Of a DNA stretch of 39,382 nucleotides, positions 1 through 7,692 are shown piece by piece (the first letter of the stretch is position 1; each line of letters begins with the position of its first letter). The notes below the pieces were generated by a model. It did not search any database and was not told where the DNA came from. It saw nothing but the letters and a program-made list of their open reading frames with translations. Source of the DNA: a virus. Location: positions 1 through 39,382 of IMG/VR virus record IMGVR_UViG_3300042691_020656; one strand, 5' to 3'. The translations under genes and the position numbers were made by a program.

Positions 1-76
1 TGGCTGCCGCCGCCTGCAGGCGGTCGAGGCCGAAAACGATCGGCAGCTGGGCGGCGATTTCGGCGCGGCGAGGCAT
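1..76 (-). CDS. N-terminus of an excisionase-like/helix-turn-helix protein (cut by window edge)
   Basis: An ATG at 76 opens a frame that runs off the left edge after 25 codons. It reads MPRRAEIAAQLPIVFGLDRL and then Ala-rich residues. The start lies one base after the TGA of the preceding gene, so it is the last visible member of the leftward early operon. The phrase LPxVFGL followed by an acidic/Arg residue and alanines resembles the beginning of AlpA/excisionase-like DNA-binding proteins that sit just before integrases in alphaproteobacterial prophages. That is from memory of the family, and the diagnostic helix-turn-helix is beyond the window. The integrase at the opposite window end fits an xis-int order if the genome is circularly permuted. 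Confidence 0.4.
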   Translation of the reverse strand, partial: MPRRAEIAAQLPIVFGLDRLQAAAA

Positions 77-77
77 A

Positions 78-242
78 TCAGACCAACGCCCCTTGCCCCG
101 CGGCCCGCTCGGTCAAGGCTTTGTCCACCTTGCGCTCCAGCACTTTCGATGCTTCGAGATCGGCCCGCGCGCGGGCCTTGAAATAAGCCTTCTGAGCCGC
201 CCGCATCTCGCGGACGAGGGCGATGATCTCGGCGTCGGTCAC
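78..242 (-). CDS. Small hypothetical protein, early operon (54 aa)
   Basis: A short helical, charged protein beginning (V)TDAEIIALVREMRAAQKAYF with a heptad-like pattern of Leu/Ala and Lys/Arg, probably a single long helix or small coiled coil. I chose the GTG at 242 because its GTGA overlaps the TGA of the upstream wHTH gene. The longer open frame upstream to 326 lies wholly inside that gene and looks like a shadow. No known domain is recognised. Similar small proteins are common in replication or integration operons of temperate phages, but no function can be assigned. Confidence 0.6.
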   Translation of the reverse strand: MTDAEIIALVREMRAAQKAYFKARARADLEASKVLERKVDKALTERAAGQGALV

Positions 243-571
243 TGCAACGCCTCGCCCATGCGGAAGAAAGCACGCTGCGCGGCGGCCGACAGGCGCACCA
301 GCTTCTGCCGGCGGTCGCCAATGCAAATCCTGACTTTGATCCAGCCCGCCTGCTCAAGGTCGGCGAGGTATTTGTAGACCGTGGGCGGCGTGCCGACCCC
401 CGACTGCGCGACAACATTGCCGACGTTCAGCACGCGGCCCTCGACCTCGGCGATGCCGATGAACTCCAGGATGGCGCGGGCCGGGAGGTCCAGCTGGTCG
501 AGGTTGTGCTTTCTCTCGACCTTGCGGATAGCGGCGAGCGTCTCGAAATAGTGGTGGTGCAGCATGCTCAT
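239..571 (-). CDS. Winged helix-turn-helix (MarR-like) regulator
   Basis: A 110-residue protein with a MarR/PadR-like winged-helix pattern: a helical N-terminus (residues 5-35), a recognition-type segment with GNVVAQSGVGTPPTVYKYLADLEQAG (given here only as a landmark of about residues 50-75), a wing (WIKVRICIGDRRQKLVRLS), and a C-terminal helix. The start is the ATG at 571, overlapping the TGA of the glycosyltransferase gene (ATGA). A GGGAAG-type ribosome site precedes it. It is probably a DNA-binding regulator of phage or host genes. The exact family and targets are unknown. It lies near the excisionase-like gene, so a role in lysogeny/excision control is possible but unproven. Confidence 0.7.
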   Translation of the reverse strand: MSMLHHHYFETLAAIRKVERKHNLDQLDLPARAILEFIGIAEVEGRVLNVGNVVAQSGVGTPPTVYKYLADLEQAGWIKVRICIGDRRQKLVRLSAAAQRAFFRMGEALQ

Positions 572-1179
572 TGATACTTCCCTTTCGTTGAGCCCCAGTG
601 CTGCCGCGCGTAGGGCTCCTCTGGCCCGTCGTGCTTCAGCCCGCTGTAGTGCTCCGGGTTGAACATCCAGCTCGGCCAGACCCGCACGTCGGGCCAGTCC
701 TTGGCCTCGTAGACCGACTGCATCAGGAGGTTCCCGACACACCGCCACGGCTCGCCAGCCGAGGCCTCGGCCACCTTGCCGATCATCGCCTCGAGGAAGG
801 CGGCACCCGGCTGGGCGGCGTAGACGGGCGTCAGGAGGCCCGGCGCCATCTTCTCGTTCTCGGCCACCGCGTATGCCGTGATGTCGGGCTCGTCGAGCAA
901 CTCGTCCACCGGCTTCAGGCACTCGCTATCGCAGCCCGGCATGAAGCCGCCGTGCTCCGCGAGGATCTCGTAGCGCACGACATCGGCCACGCCGCGCCAC
1001 TCCTCCTGGTCGAGGTAGGCATTGACGAGGCGCTGGTTCCGCCACCGCTTCCTGAAGACGATGTCGTTGTCCCAGGTCACGTAGCGCCACGCCGGATGGT
1101 GGCGGGGCCAGGTGCTCATCCAGTGGAGGGGCGGCGCCTTGGGGCCGACCCAGACGTGGTGGAGGATCTTGGGGATCAC
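568..1179 (-). CDS. GT32/OCH1-like glycosyltransferase
   Basis: A 203-residue protein opening with IPKILHHVWVGP, the signature start of GT32 (capsular polysaccharide synthesis/mannosyltransferase OCH1-like) enzymes. Residues 65-79 (ADVVRYEILAEHGGF) match the family's conserved nucleotide-sugar region. The usual metal-binding DxD that follows is replaced by D84-S-E86 in GCDSECLKP, an acidic but atypical variant. It should transfer a sugar from a nucleotide sugar; the acceptor is unknown (host surface glycan, phage protein or DNA base). Start is GTG at 1179, overlapping the TGA of the preceding gene. Position in an early operon suggests action during infection or lysogeny rather than in assembly. 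Confidence 0.75.
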   Translation of the reverse strand: MIPKILHHVWVGPKAPPLHWMSTWPRHHPAWRYVTWDNDIVFRKRWRNQRLVNAYLDQEEWRGVADVVRYEILAEHGGFMPGCDSECLKPVDELLDEPDITAYAVAENEKMAPGLLTPVYAAQPGAAFLEAMIGKVAEASAGEPWRCVGNLLMQSVYEAKDWPDVRVWPSWMFNPEHYSGLKHDGPEEPYARQHWGSTKGKYQ

Positions 1180-1421
1180 CGCTTCTTCCTCTTCTTTTTG
1201 GATTTCTTCTTCGGATACTTGAACGCGGGCGGCTTGGTGGCCGCCGCTGGCGTGATCGTGTTGGGCTGCTGCGTTGCCTTGAACGGGTTGGCGACCGGCT
1301 CGCGGATCACCACGGCGCAGGGCACCTTCCCCACCACCGTCATCTTCAGCACGTCCGAGTTCTCGACGGGCGAGATGCAGGACGCGCCCGACAAGATGAC
1401 AATGGCGAGGATGTTGGTCAT
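1176..1421 (-). CDS. Small exported/lipoprotein-like protein with Lys-rich tail
   Basis: 81 residues starting MTNILAIVILSGASCISPVE: a short hydrophobic N-terminus followed by a Cys at residue 15. The residues before this Cys are a poor lipobox match, so lipid attachment is uncertain. The C-terminus is extremely basic (KYPKKKSKKKRKKR). The start is ATG at 1421, overlapping the TGA of the upstream gene. A longer upstream reading in the same frame is a shadow of that gene. Function unknown; secretion and binding to an anionic envelope or nucleic acid are only suggestions from composition. Confidence 0.6.
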   Translation of the reverse strand: MTNILAIVILSGASCISPVENSDVLKMTVVGKVPCAVVIREPVANPFKATQQPNTITPAAATKPPAFKYPKKKSKKKRKKR

Positions 1422-1651
1422 TGCTCGGCGGCCTCGTCCTTCGTCTCGGCCTCGGTGGCAGGCGCTTCCGGCTCCATGCCCAGCATGCCGCCCAGCGCCA
1501 TATGCCGAGGCTCCATGCTGTCCCGCACCCACGCCTTGAACAGCATCAAATCGCGGATGTGTGCGTCGATGCGCTCGATGATCTCCGCTTCCAGCGTGAT
1601 CCCGGCTTCCTTCTCGGCGCGAAGCACGTTCGCCATGTCGAAAAGGTTCAT
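1418..1651 (-). CDS. Hypothetical protein, early operon (77 aa)
   Basis: A small acidic, helical protein (MNLFDMANVLRAEKEAGITL...), with an amphipathic N-terminal two thirds and an Ala/Glu-rich disordered tail (EAPATEAETKDEAAEQ). It starts at the ATG at 1651, which overlaps the TAA of the upstream membrane protein gene (TAATG), and ends in an ATGA overlap with the next gene, so translation is coupled on both sides. No family recognised. Confidence 0.65.
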   Translation of the reverse strand: MNLFDMANVLRAEKEAGITLEAEIIERIDAHIRDLMLFKAWVRDSMEPRHMALGGMLGMEPEAPATEAETKDEAAEQ

Positions 1652-1845
1652 TACTTTATCTCCCAGTCCAGATCGTTCGAGTGAATGCGGGTGACGGCGC
1701 GCGGGCGCTCGTCGCGGAAATAGCTCTCATCCCACTCAGGGATGTCTGGCATCGGCTCGCGCCACCACGCGAAGACCGCACCGCCGACCAAGCCGGCGGC
1801 AACGCCACTGACGAAGATGATCAGTAGAAACACGAGATCAATCAT
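1651..1845 (-). CDS. Small single-pass membrane protein
   Basis: 64 residues. Residues 2-27 (IDLVFLLIIFVSGVAAGLVGGAVFAW) form one clear transmembrane helix with small-residue GxxxG-like packing, followed by a hydrophilic acidic/aromatic cytoplasmic tail. The start ATG at 1845 overlaps the stop of the DUF6378 gene (ATGA). Function unknown. Small early membrane proteins in temperate phages can act in superinfection exclusion, but nothing here proves that. Confidence 0.65.
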   Translation of the reverse strand: MIDLVFLLIIFVSGVAAGLVGGAVFAWWREPMPDIPEWDESYFRDERPRAVTRIHSNDLDWEIK

Positions 1846-2117
1846 TGGGATTTTCCTTCCAGTCGGTCAGCCACCAAGGTTGCGTAGCCCGCGATATCTC
1901 TCCAGTTATCGGGGTAATCGGGATCGCCGTTCACGATGCGCGACAGCTTCACCGCGATCATGTGGAGCGCGTCGGCCTGGTCGGGCTCGAGCATCTTCAC
2001 CTGGTCAACGAGCGGCGCGAACAGCGCCTGTCTCACCGTCTCCGCGATCTTCGCATGCGCCAAATAGTTGCCGTATCGCTGGCCGCGCTCGGCCAGCAGC
2101 TTCTCAACCTCGTCCAT
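1842..2117 (-). CDS. DUF6378-like phage protein
   Basis: 91 residues. The segment LLAERGQRYGNYLAHAKIAE and the later IAVKLSRIVNGDPDYPDNWRDIAGYATLVADRL carry the pattern I associate with DUF6378: RGxRYG, an HA pair, a DALHMIAxKxxRIxNGDP core, then DxWxDIAGYAxLV. The family is common in phages and of unknown role. I prefer the ATG at 2117 (MDEVEKLL) because GAGG lies six bases upstream; an ATG at 2129 is possible but has no visible ribosome site. It overlaps the 3' end of the upstream HTH gene by 14 bases. Confidence 0.75.
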   Translation of the reverse strand: MDEVEKLLAERGQRYGNYLAHAKIAETVRQALFAPLVDQVKMLEPDQADALHMIAVKLSRIVNGDPDYPDNWRDIAGYATLVADRLEGKSQ

Positions 2118-2400
2118 TTCGAGCCTCATCGATTGCATCGGTGAGCATCGCCCGCGCGAGATCGGCCACCGACGAGCCCATCCGCGCTGCCTCGCGCCGC
2201 AGCCACTCGTAGTCATCGCGGGCCACGGCAGAGATTTTCATTTCCCGGTACTGGCGCGTCGGGCGTCCGTGCATCCGCAGCACCTTGTAGGTGTAACAGC
2301 GGCCAACGCCGACCTGCTGCGCGATAACCGGCGGCGCCACACCCCGGTCGAACAGGTCGAGGATGTCACGGGTCTTGCCGTTGCGCTGTATCCTCACCAT
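2104..2400 (-). CDS. Helix-turn-helix DNA-binding protein
   Basis: 98 residues. Residues 10-45 (TRDILDLFDRGVAPPVIAQQ then VGVGRCYTYKVLRMHG) form a transposase/resolvase-style helix-turn-helix. The C-terminal part (MKISAVARDDYEWLRREAARMGSSVADLARAML) resembles a ribbon-helix-helix/CopG-like segment. So it looks like a small two-part DNA-binding protein. The ATG at 2400 lies inside the 3' end of the helicase gene, giving a short overlap typical of this operon. Target and role unknown; a regulator of the early operon is plausible. Confidence 0.65.
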   Translation of the reverse strand: MVRIQRNGKTRDILDLFDRGVAPPVIAQQVGVGRCYTYKVLRMHGRPTRQYREMKISAVARDDYEWLRREAARMGSSVADLARAMLTDAIDEARNGRG

Positions 2401-3761
2401 GCCTTCATCGCCTCCAGCAGGATGTCTTGCACCGACCGCTTGCTCTGCAGCCGCTCGAGGACGAGCTCGTCCACCGTCTTCTCGGCCACGATGTGGTAGA
2501 TGAAGACCGGCCGCTTGTGGCCCGCCTGCGCCTGGCGCACGGGGCCGATGCGCTCGATGATCTGTTCATGCTCCTCGAGCGACCAGTTGAAACCGAAGAA
2601 GACGAGGGTGTTGCCACCGTCCTGCAGGTTCAGCCCGTGGCCGGCACTGGCCGGGTGGGCGAGGAGCATGGGGATCTTGCCCTTGTTCCAGTCGCTGATC
2701 GTCTTCGGGTTCTTGTCGAGCACCTTCGCCTTCGGGAATGCCTTCTGCAGGCGCGCGAGGTCGCTCTTGAAATGATACGCAACGAGGATAGGGGCGCCCG
2801 CAGCCTCCTCCACGATGCTCTCCAGGGCGTCGAGCTTCTCGCGGTGCGCCTCGGTCCATGAGCCCTTCTCGTCATGGTAGACGGCGCCGTTCGCCAGCTG
2901 CAGCAGCTTCATCGTCTTCGCCGCAGCGTTGAAGGCCTCGAGGTCGTGGCCGTTCAGCTGGGCCACCATCTCGCGGTGCATCTCGTCGTAGGCCCGGCGG
3001 GCGCCGGGCGGCAGGGTGACGGGGATGCGCGTCACGATCGGCTGCTGGAGGTCGAAGTGGTCCTCGGGGCGGATCGCGAGGGCCACGTCCTGCAGGGCCG
3101 CCTCGATCTCGCGCTGCGAGTGCGGCAGGATTTCCAGCTTGGTGAAGCCTGCGCTGGTCGGGATTTGCCGGAACCAGCGGCTGGAAAAGGCCGCGAAGGA
3201 CTTGCCGAGGCGCTGGCCCCGGTCGATGAACCAGAGCTGCCCCCAGAGGTCGATCATGCCGTTGGACGCTGGCGTGCCGGTGAGCTGGATGAACCGCTTG
3301 ACGCGGGTGTGGGCGACCTTGCCGAGAGCCTGTGCCCGCTGGCCGCCCTGCCGCAGCCGGAAGGACTTGAGGCGGGTGCTCTCGTCGGCCACCACCGTGG
3401 CGAAGGGCCAGCTCTCCCCGAAATGCTCGCAGAGCCAGGGCAGGTTCTCATAGTTCATGCTGTAGACGTGGGCGGGTGCCCGCAGCGCCGCCACGCGCTC
3501 GCGCGGGCTGCCGGTGACGGGCTGCACCTTCAGGTGCTGGAGGTGATCCCACTTCTTCACCTCGTCGGGCCACGTCGAGCGGGCCACGCGCAGGGGCGCG
3601 AGGACAAGGGCGGGGCCTGTCTCGACCAGGGCGAGGATGTCGAGGGCGGTAAGGGTCGCCGCGGTCTTGCCGAGCCCCATGCCGGCCCAGATCGCCACGC
3701 GGTCCTGCGTCAGGATGCGGTCGATGATCTGCTGCTGGTAGGGGCGGGGGGTGAATTTCAC
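2394..3761 (-). CDS. SNF2-family DEAD-like helicase
   Basis: 455 residues, superfamily 2. Visible motifs: Q/N-terminal RPYQQQIIDRI (residues 5-16), Walker A GMGLGKT (27-33), motif II ADES (125-128, in place of DEGH), motif III LTGTP (160-164), and a C-terminal RecA-like domain ending with the QIIERIGPVRQAQ motif VI region. Phage SNF2-like proteins of this size accompany VRR-NUC, DUF2800, DUF2815 and family A polymerase genes, as here, and are thought to act in phage DNA replication or recombination. Start: GTG at 3761, with GGAGGT a few bases upstream and a GTGA overlap with the methyltransferase stop. The longer frame to 3794 is an extension inside that gene. Confidence 0.93.
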   Translation of the reverse strand: MKFTPRPYQQQIIDRILTQDRVAIWAGMGLGKTAATLTALDILALVETGPALVLAPLRVARSTWPDEVKKWDHLQHLKVQPVTGSPRERVAALRAPAHVYSMNYENLPWLCEHFGESWPFATVVADESTRLKSFRLRQGGQRAQALGKVAHTRVKRFIQLTGTPASNGMIDLWGQLWFIDRGQRLGKSFAAFSSRWFRQIPTSAGFTKLEILPHSQREIEAALQDVALAIRPEDHFDLQQPIVTRIPVTLPPGARRAYDEMHREMVAQLNGHDLEAFNAAAKTMKLLQLANGAVYHDEKGSWTEAHREKLDALESIVEEAAGAPILVAYHFKSDLARLQKAFPKAKVLDKNPKTISDWNKGKIPMLLAHPASAGHGLNLQDGGNTLVFFGFNWSLEEHEQIIERIGPVRQAQAGHKRPVFIYHIVAEKTVDELVLERLQSKRSVQDILLEAMKAW

Positions 3762-5374
3762 GACAGCACCTCCGCAATGCGCTTCCCGATCCACCGCATG
3801 ACGGGCACGGCCATCGAGTTGCCGAGCGCCTTGTAGCGGGGTCCGTCAGGCGCCTCGGGCTTCCCGCGCCAGGGGATGTTCGTGTAATTGTCTGGGAAGC
3901 CCTGAAGGCGCTCGCACTCGACGTGGGTCAGTCGGCGCACGGCCATGTGCTGGAGGACGGCGTTGGTGTCGGGTCGGGTATCAAGCGTTGGCGATTGTTC
4001 CTCTGCATAGCCAATGCCGCCCGCATTCCCCCCGGCAGCGCGCATGAAGCCAGCCACCGCCACGCACGGCGCGGCATCGCCCTTGCCCGTCTCGCCTGCC
4101 TCGGCTGTGAGGGCGTTGACCACATCCCCCATGTCGCCGCGCCCGTTGCGGGCGATCCTCGGCTGGAAGGCGTAGGCCGCGACACCGTGCTGCGCTCCGG
4201 CCTGCAGGGTGTACATGGGGTCGCCATCCTCTCCGACGCCGAGCCCCGCCCGCATGTCATCCGTCGATGACGGTCCGGTACGCTTGCCGACTTCCAGAAG
4301 CGGCACGGCAACCGCCATCTGGCCTCCGCCATTGGCGTGGCTCGCATCATGCGGCATGGCCCTGAGGGTGGGCGAAAGGTCTTCCGTGGCATCCGCGCCG
4401 TGATCCTTGGCGGAGAAGGCGACCGGCACCAGCGGCGTGCCGCGCCCCGTCCCGTCCTCGCTGCCGTCGAAGCCCTCGGCGCGCAGGGCGTGGGTGACGA
4501 GATGCGAGGCGGCGGATTGGACGGATTGGACGGATTGGACGGATTGGAACCCGCCCGCATGCCGCGCGTCAAGAGTTCCAGCGACATCAGGAACCAACCG
4601 CCCGGTGTAGGCGTCTTGGCCGCTGTATGCGCCGGGGTGTGTATCGGCGCACAACGTGCCTACTGTGTGCTGGAGGCCACTGCCGTCAAAGCCTGCATCA
4701 ACGCTGGTGGCAGTTCCTTTCCCCGTTTCTCTGCGCGGCGGAGTATCCCGGCGCACGCCTTCGAACTCAAGAAGAACCGCTGCGGGATCGAACCCCTTTC
4801 GAGCACTTGCGACAACGAACACACGGCGGCGTCGTTGGGCCAGTCCGAAGTATTGGGCGTCGAGGACGCGCCACGCGACTTGTCTTTGGGGTCCATCAAC
4901 CACACCCGCGTTTGTCCATTTCCCCCGTGGCGGAACGTAGGGGTCAACGTCTCCCGCCAGTCCTGCGAGGAAGCATCCGAAGGCGTTGTCCTTGACGGAG
5001 AGGACGCCGGGGACGTTTTCCCAGACGACAATACTTGGATCGCGGCCCTGAGCCTCGCGAGCGGCGTCGATGCTGTCTGCAAGTCTGATGAACTCCAAGG
5101 AGAGGTTGCCCCGGTCATCGCCCAGGGATTTGCGAAGGCCCGCGACAGAGAAGGCCTGGCAGGGTGTGCCGCCGACCAGCACGTCGGCGTCCACGATCCA
5201 CGGCTCGTCCTTCAGAACGGTGAAGTCACCGTGCAGCGGAACATCCGGATAGTGATGCTCCAGCACGGCGCGCGGGAAGGCTTCGATCTCCGAAAAGGCG
5301 AGCGGCTCCCAGCCCAGCGGGTGCCACGCAACGGACGCGGCCTCGATGCCGCTGCAGACGGACAGATACCTCAC
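3758..5374 (-). CDS. DNA cytosine-C5 methyltransferase
   Basis: 538 residues. Motif I SVCSGIEAASVAW (5-17), catalytic motif IV GGTPCQAFS with Cys72, motif VI WENVP (Glu119), motif VIII QRRRR (180-184) and motif X ALGNSMAVPV (near 516-525) are all present, so the enzyme should be active. It methylates cytosine at C5 using S-adenosylmethionine. Between motifs VIII and X lies a long target-recognition region with Gly-rich segments and SPTL phrases, including a VQS tripeptide repeat from a 9-bp DNA repeat. Recognition site cannot be read from sequence. GTG at 5374 is chosen for the GGAGGT ribosome site and GTGA overlap. The gene is bracketed by exact 16-bp repeats. Likely role: protection from host restriction or an epigenetic switch. 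Confidence 0.93.
   Translation of the reverse strand: MRYLSVCSGIEAASVAWHPLGWEPLAFSEIEAFPRAVLEHHYPDVPLHGDFTVLKDEPWIVDADVLVGGTPCQAFSVAGLRKSLGDDRGNLSLEFIRLADSIDAAREAQGRDPSIVVWENVPGVLSVKDNAFGCFLAGLAGDVDPYVPPRGKWTNAGVVDGPQRQVAWRVLDAQYFGLAQRRRRVFVVASARKGFDPAAVLLEFEGVRRDTPPRRETGKGTATSVDAGFDGSGLQHTVGTLCADTHPGAYSGQDAYTGRLVPDVAGTLDARHAGGFQSVQSVQSVQSAASHLVTHALRAEGFDGSEDGTGRGTPLVPVAFSAKDHGADATEDLSPTLRAMPHDASHANGGGQMAVAVPLLEVGKRTGPSSTDDMRAGLGVGEDGDPMYTLQAGAQHGVAAYAFQPRIARNGRGDMGDVVNALTAEAGETGKGDAAPCVAVAGFMRAAGGNAGGIGYAEEQSPTLDTRPDTNAVLQHMAVRRLTHVECERLQGFPDNYTNIPWRGKPEAPDGPRYKALGNSMAVPVMRWIGKRIAEVLS
4514..4547. repeat. 9-bp tandem repeat inside methyltransferase gene
   Basis: GGATTGGAC is repeated three full times plus seven bases (4514-4547). 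On the coding strand it encodes repeating Val-Gln-Ser in the variable target-recognition region. The unit is a multiple of three, so copy-number slippage would change the length of the loop without breaking the frame. Confidence 0.85.
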
Positions 5375-5634
5375 GACAGCACCTCCTCGATCGCGCCGAT
5401 GCTGTCGATGACCAGCACCGTCTGCCCCATCGCCCGCATGCGGGCGTGCTCGCGCAGCTGGTGGACGGTCGGCTTGCGGCCGGGCGCTTTCAGCTCGACC
5501 CACACCAGCACACCAGGCAGCATCACCAGCCGATCCGGTGCGCCGACGCGGCCCGGCCACTGCACCTTGCGGACCTCGCCACCGGCACGCTTGACGGTCT
5601 GGACGAGGGCCCTCTCGATGTCGCGCTCTCTCAC
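5371..5634 (-). CDS. VRR-NUC domain nuclease
   Basis: 87 residues, essentially one VRR-NUC (PD-(D/E)xK) domain as in stand-alone phage versions. The active-site pattern is GAPDRLV (Asp34), then VWVELKAPG (Glu47 and Lys49) and TVHQL (Gln59). Such enzymes are structure-specific, Holliday-junction or flap nucleases; the phage type probably acts with the neighbouring SNF2 helicase in replication or recombination. Start: GTG at 5634 with GAGGT seven bases upstream and a GTGA overlap with the polymerase stop. The open frame further upstream lies inside the polymerase gene. Confidence 0.92.
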   Translation of the reverse strand: MRERDIERALVQTVKRAGGEVRKVQWPGRVGAPDRLVMLPGVLVWVELKAPGRKPTVHQLREHARMRAMGQTVLVIDSIGAIEEVLS

Positions 5635-7664
5635 TTGCGATACCTCATTGCCTCGAAACCATCCGCCGCCAGCGGCAGGCCAGGTGCCCAGATCGGGTTG
5701 GTGGACATGCATGCGGCGAGTTCCTCCGCAGTGCAGTTCTCCGCGATGATTTCATCGTGGACATGCATCACCGGGCGGAAGCCGCGCTCCTCGGCCAGCA
5801 GCACCCCGTGGGCGAGAAGATCGCGCGCGACGGCCTGCGTGGCATTCTCCGACAACTTGCCGCCGTAGGTGCGGATGCGCTCGAATTTGCGGGTGTACTG
5901 GTTGGTGCCCATGTAGCTGATGCCGTCGTCAGCCTGCGCCGCCGGGTAGCAGAGGCAGCGGTCAGACGGCAGGCGCATGAGGAGCCACGCGGCGTTGCGG
6001 ATGAACGTCACCTTGCCCGCCGTGAACTCATCGCCGGGCCTCCTGATGGCGGCGTTCGCCGCGTCCTCTAGGTCGGTCCAGAACCCGGCGATGGCCGGAT
6101 GCGCCAGCCGCCACGCGCGCTTGATGGCGTCAATGCCGATCCACGTCTCCCGCGACAGGCCGAGGGTGTCGCGCTTCTCGCGCTTCATCCACTCCCACGC
6201 ATCGCCGCTCCCGCGCACCACCTCCGGGTCGAGGGTGCCGCGCGCCGTGTCGGCCAGCTTGTCGATGTCGATGTTGAATGCGGTGGCGAAGGTCACGAAG
6301 GCGCCGGGGCCGCCCCCGAAGCCCAGGGCCAGCTCGGACACCTTGCCGACCTCCTGCCGCTCCTTCTTGCTGATCTCGCTGGCGGGCTTACCGAGGATGC
6401 GGCCCGCCGTCACCTTGTAGAGATCCTCGCCGCGCGCGAAGGCGTCGAGCTTCCACTGCTCGCCCGCCAGCCACGCCAGCACCCGGCCCTCCACGTTGGA
6501 GAGGTCGGCCACGGCGAGAGGCCGCTCACCTGTTGCGATGATCGTGCCGCGGATGCAGGCGCTGGTCAGTTCCATGACGTTGCCGAAGACGAGATCGGCG
6601 CAGTCGGCCTTGAGCGCCTCGATGCCGGTGTCAATCGCCTCCTGCAGCTCATCGTCCTTGAGGTCGCCGATGGCTGGCCGGGGCAGATTGTCGGGCTGCC
6701 ACAGTCTGCCGGCCCACCGGCCCGTGCGCGATGCGCCGCAATACTGCTTCACGCCGCGCAGCCGCCCGTCACTCGACACGCACTGCAGGAGAGCCCGGTA
6801 CTTGGCCGTCGAGGTGGTCGAGGCCTGGAGGCGCACGGCCAGCAGCTCGCGCAGGTCTTCGGGCAGGTCGGCGGCCTCGAGGGCTTTCTCGACCGTCGAG
6901 CCGCGCAGATCCTCAAGGCCCAGCTCGTAGACCTCGTTGATGAATTTCAGCATGGCATCACGCTGGGTGGCGGTGCCGACGAGGCCCAGCGTCAGATCCT
7001 GCGTGCGCTCGGTGAGCCCGGCCTGCGCCTTGTCCACGGCGCGGATGGCGGCTTCCGCCAGTTCGATGTCCACGGCGATGCCGCGGTCGTTGATCGCCAT
7101 ATCTGCCGCCCAAAGGCGGCGCTCAAAAGGGGTGAGGTTCCAGGTTGGAAGCTTGCGGTAGAGCTCGCGCATCGCCGCGATGTCCGCGCGGGCGTAGGCG
7201 AGGAATTTCTGCCAGTCCTCGGGGTGGCTCTCGGGCGTGGCAAAGCCGCCCTTCTTGTTGGGCACACAGAACAGGCGGATGAGCCGCCTGCCGTCTGCGT
7301 CCTTCGGCGTCTCCAGCCGAAAAAGCGCGCTTAGTGTGGCGAGCGAGCCGGGGAGGGAATGCTGGTAAGCGATCGCGAGCGTGTCATGGACGCGCTCCGC
7401 AGGGATCTCGATGCCGAGCGTCACCTTGAGGACGGGCAGGTCGAACATGGCGCCGTTGTGCCAGACGTGGATGCAGGCGGGATCGGCCAGTGCCGTCGCC
7501 AGGTCATCCGGCATGAGCGCGCCCGTCGTCAGATCCCAGACCTTCACGGGGCCGTTGTCGATCGCGTAGGCCCACACCAGCACCTTGGCATCCTCGGCAT
7601 ACGCCCAGGTGCCAGCCTTGATGGCGCGGCGGGACTGCGTCTCGAGATCGTGGAAGGCGTGCAT
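5631..7664 (-). CDS. Family A DNA polymerase with 3'-5' exonuclease domain
   Basis: 677 residues. The N-terminal DnaQ-like exonuclease has DLE (Asp6, Glu8), HNGAMFD (Asp75) and YARAD (Tyr157, Asp161), so proofreading residues are intact. The polymerase part has the template-binding TGRWAGRLWQPDNLPRP (about 314-330), motif A ADLSNVEGR (Asp387), motif B RQEVGKVSELALGFG (Arg436, Lys441) and motif C HDE (636-638). It is a phage replicative polymerase. ATG at 7664 has AGGA six bases upstream. Downstream genes are coupled by GTGA overlaps. A GC-rich hairpin (7693-7729) lies in its leader. Confidence 0.95.
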   Translation of the reverse strand: MHAFHDLETQSRRAIKAGTWAYAEDAKVLVWAYAIDNGPVKVWDLTTGALMPDDLATALADPACIHVWHNGAMFDLPVLKVTLGIEIPAERVHDTLAIAYQHSLPGSLATLSALFRLETPKDADGRRLIRLFCVPNKKGGFATPESHPEDWQKFLAYARADIAAMRELYRKLPTWNLTPFERRLWAADMAINDRGIAVDIELAEAAIRAVDKAQAGLTERTQDLTLGLVGTATQRDAMLKFINEVYELGLEDLRGSTVEKALEAADLPEDLRELLAVRLQASTTSTAKYRALLQCVSSDGRLRGVKQYCGASRTGRWAGRLWQPDNLPRPAIGDLKDDELQEAIDTGIEALKADCADLVFGNVMELTSACIRGTIIATGERPLAVADLSNVEGRVLAWLAGEQWKLDAFARGEDLYKVTAGRILGKPASEISKKERQEVGKVSELALGFGGGPGAFVTFATAFNIDIDKLADTARGTLDPEVVRGSGDAWEWMKREKRDTLGLSRETWIGIDAIKRAWRLAHPAIAGFWTDLEDAANAAIRRPGDEFTAGKVTFIRNAAWLLMRLPSDRCLCYPAAQADDGISYMGTNQYTRKFERIRTYGGKLSENATQAVARDLLAHGVLLAEERGFRPVMHVHDEIIAENCTAEELAACMSTNPIWAPGLPLAADGFEAMRYRK

Positions 7665-7692
7665 GAAATTCCTGAATGCTGGAGGATTACAA

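Larger units (their letters stand above)
3758..5386. repeat. 16-bp direct repeats flanking the methyltransferase gene
   Basis: TCACGACAGCACCTCC occurs at 3758-3773 and again at 5371-5386 in the same orientation, differing immediately outside on both sides. On the coding strand each copy contains a GGAGGT ribosome site, the end codons of one gene (EVLS, stop) and the GTG start of the next. Recombination between copies would remove exactly the methyltransferase gene and leave the VRR-NUC gene correctly coupled to the helicase gene. Confidence 0.85.

Noticed and set aside
1-76. Direct circular joining of the window ends
   Set aside because: The frames fuse but would give a chimera lacking most of the integrase; more likely sequence is missing.
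4514-4547. Tandem repeat as a CRISPR-like or regulatory array
   Set aside because: Units are 9 bp with no spacers and lie in frame inside the methyltransferase gene.
6099-7334. 411-residue plus-strand ORF
   Set aside because: Antisense to the polymerase gene, whose motifs are complete; long shadows are expected at this GC content.
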